A stretch of DNA of 5,853 nt from Propionibacteriaceae bacterium (GTDB lineage Bacteria > Actinomycetota > Actinomycetes > Propionibacteriales > Propionibacteriaceae). The notes under the pieces were generated by a model. That model saw only the letters and a list, made by a program, of their open reading frames with translations. It was not told the origin of the DNA and searched no databases. The stretch covers positions 1 to 5,853 of the forward strand of contig JAICEV010000246.1 of assembly GCA_025923975.1 (NCBI GenBank). Reading direction: 5' to 3'. Of the stretch, positions 4,667 to 5,853 are shown piece by piece (the first letter of the stretch is position 1; the number at the start of each line of letters is the position of its first letter). The position numbers and the translations under genes are program-made.

Positions 4667-5853
4667 ATGGTTCTGGGTCCGGTATTGCAGGGGATCTCGT
4701 TCTACCCGCGGGGTGGCTCAGCGCAGGTTGTGCGTTATCTGACCGCGGCCCTGCTGCAGGCGGGCTGGCATCCGCGGATCGTCGCTGGCTCACTGGGGGC
4801 AACCGGAAGTCCGAGCCATGCTGCAACCTTCTTCGCCGGACTTCCGGTGTCGGCGGCCGACTTCACCCCGGCAGTTGACGCCTGGGAGCGCGGCGAGGAT
4901 CCACTGGACCAGCCAGTGCCGCTGCATGCCTCGTACGAGGACAAGCCAGGCGTTCCGGACCGCATCTTTACAGCGGTTTCACCCAAGCTCGCCGTACGGC
5001 AGGTGGACTCGTGGCGCCGCTTGCTCGCCGGGCTGAGTCCGCTCGACCCTCTGGTGCTTCACCTGCATCACTTGACGCCATTGCACGATGCCGCGGAGAG
5101 TGTCTGGCCTGATGCCCCGGTGGTGACGCACTTGCACGGGACTGAGCTGCTCATGCTGGAGCACATCGAGCAGTACAGCGGCGCTGGCGGCAAGGGATCG
5201 CCGATTGGGCTGTCGGAGTCGTCGCGATATGCCGAGTATTGGACGGAGCGGCTGCGTGCGACTGCTCAACGCAGTAACCACATTCTCGCCGTCTCCACAG
5301 ACCATGCTGCCCGCGCGGTTCGCATCCTTGGAGTCCTCGAAGATCACGTGACTGTGGTACCCAACGGTGTCGATACCGAGCGCTTTCGACCGCTCAACCT
5401 CACCGCGCGGGAGCGACTAGCGCTGCTACGACGCTGGCTCGTCGATGAGCCGCTGGGCTGGGATGAGAGCGGCCGACCGGGCAGCGTCCGATACTGCCCG
5501 GCCGACCTCTCTGCCTTCACCGACACAACGGGGCTTCGTCCGGTGCTGCTGTACGTCGGCCGGTTCACAGCGGTCAAACGGTTGCCGCTGCTGCTGCGGG
5601 CGTACGCACGTGTCAGGGCCCAGCTCGGGCCGGTCGCGCCTTTGCTGATCTGGGGCGGGCACCCCGGTGAGTGGGAGGGCGAACATCCATATTCGCTGGT
5701 AACCAAGGAGCGGATTGACGGCGTCTTCTTCGTCGGCTGGCGCGGTCATGAGGATCTCCGGCTCGGCCTGGGCTGCGCCGAGATAATGGTCGCCCCGTCG
5801 GTCGGTGAGGCGTTCGGCTCGGTGTACCTAGAGGCGATGTGTGCCGGATTACC
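4667..5853 (+). CDS. GT4-family (GT-B fold) glycosyltransferase, C-terminus outside window
   Basis: A retaining sugar-nucleotide-dependent glycosyltransferase; the first 395 residues are present and the gene runs off the right edge. The N-domain begins with VLQGISFYPRGGSAQVVRYL (5-24), the family loop with the glycine-rich turn, and includes THLHGTELL (154-162), a typical GT4 acceptor-side motif. The interdomain region carries VPNGVDTERFRP (231-242). The C-domain opens with LLYVGRFTAVKRL (294-306), whose R299 and K304 are usual donor-phosphate contacts. It reaches the E-x7-E signature EAFGSVYLE (381-389), followed by AMCAGL at the window end. There is no signal peptide or membrane segment. 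ATG 4667 fits the family start; GTG 4643 is an in-frame alternative adding eight residues, and neither has a strong ribosome-binding site. Donor and acceptor cannot be assigned. It is probably co-transcribed with the preceding winged-helix gene. Confidence 0.9.
   Translation, partial: MVLGPVLQGISFYPRGGSAQVVRYLTAALLQAGWHPRIVAGSLGATGSPSHAATFFAGLPVSAADFTPAVDAWERGEDPLDQPVPLHASYEDKPGVPDRIFTAVSPKLAVRQVDSWRRLLAGLSPLDPLVLHLHHLTPLHDAAESVWPDAPVVTHLHGTELLMLEHIEQYSGAGGKGSPIGLSESSRYAEYWTERLRATAQRSNHILAVSTDHAARAVRILGVLEDHVTVVPNGVDTERFRPLNLTARERLALLRRWLVDEPLGWDESGRPGSVRYCPADLSAFTDTTGLRPVLLYVGRFTAVKRLPLLLRAYARVRAQLGPVAPLLIWGGHPGEWEGEHPYSLVTKERIDGVFFVGWRGHEDLRLGLGCAEIMVAPSVGEAFGSVYLEAMCAGL

Noticed and set aside
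5344..5706. Minus-strand open frame (120 codons) opposite the GT4 gene
   Set aside because: It is a Ser/Arg-rich shadow; the plus strand carries continuous GT4 motifs through the same region.
1..5853. tRNA, rRNA, CRISPR, insertion sequence or phage elements
   Set aside because: None was seen by reading both strands: no repeat-spacer pattern, transposase motif, terminal inverted repeat or tRNA-like cloverleaf was recognised.

Overview
The window looks like a piece of an actinomycete chromosome. It is GC-rich, most third codon positions are G or C, and it carries actinobacterial TetR and OsmC types, a ClpC1-like N-domain protein very close to mycobacterial ClpC1, and possible leaderless starts. 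I cannot name the genus; a Mycobacteriales or Pseudonocardiales member fits best. No RNA gene, CRISPR array, insertion sequence or phage gene is visible. Both ends cut through genes.

Left block (1-2802): a divergent cassette around a TetR-type regulator. On the minus strand an OsmC-fold protein (1197-619) is followed 31 bp later by a flavin monooxygenase-like protein (587 to the left edge, incomplete). On the plus strand the TetR gene (about 1338-1970) overlaps by 26 bp a remarkable reading frame (1945-2802). Its first ~50 residues are the N-terminus of an alpha/beta hydrolase and its remaining ~230 residues are the C-terminal half of a GT-B glycosyltransferase. It looks like an in-frame internal deletion of a larger hydrolase-glycosyltransferase fusion. 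The intergenic region between OsmC and TetR holds two related 19-bp operator-like sites in opposite orientation, a 15-bp palindrome and a possible promoter. This suggests that the TetR protein controls both arms.

Middle block (4184-2799, minus strand): a ClpC-type N-domain protein with no ATPase module, followed by a small cupin 33 bp downstream. The Clp-N protein keeps the phospho-arginine-binding glutamates and the Phe2/Phe80 pair known from ClpC1, has a degenerate third Clp-N-like repeat, and ends in an unassigned domain with an arginine-rich tail. It may act as an adaptor or decoy for the ClpC1P1P2 protease. The cupin stop codon overlaps the stop codon of the convergent hydrolase/glycosyltransferase chimera within a single CTAG.

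Right block (4233-5853, plus strand): a small MerR/excisionase-like winged-helix protein with a coiled-coil tail, divergent from the Clp-N gene across only 48 bp, and then a GT4-family glycosyltransferase that runs off the right edge. The two are probably co-transcribed.
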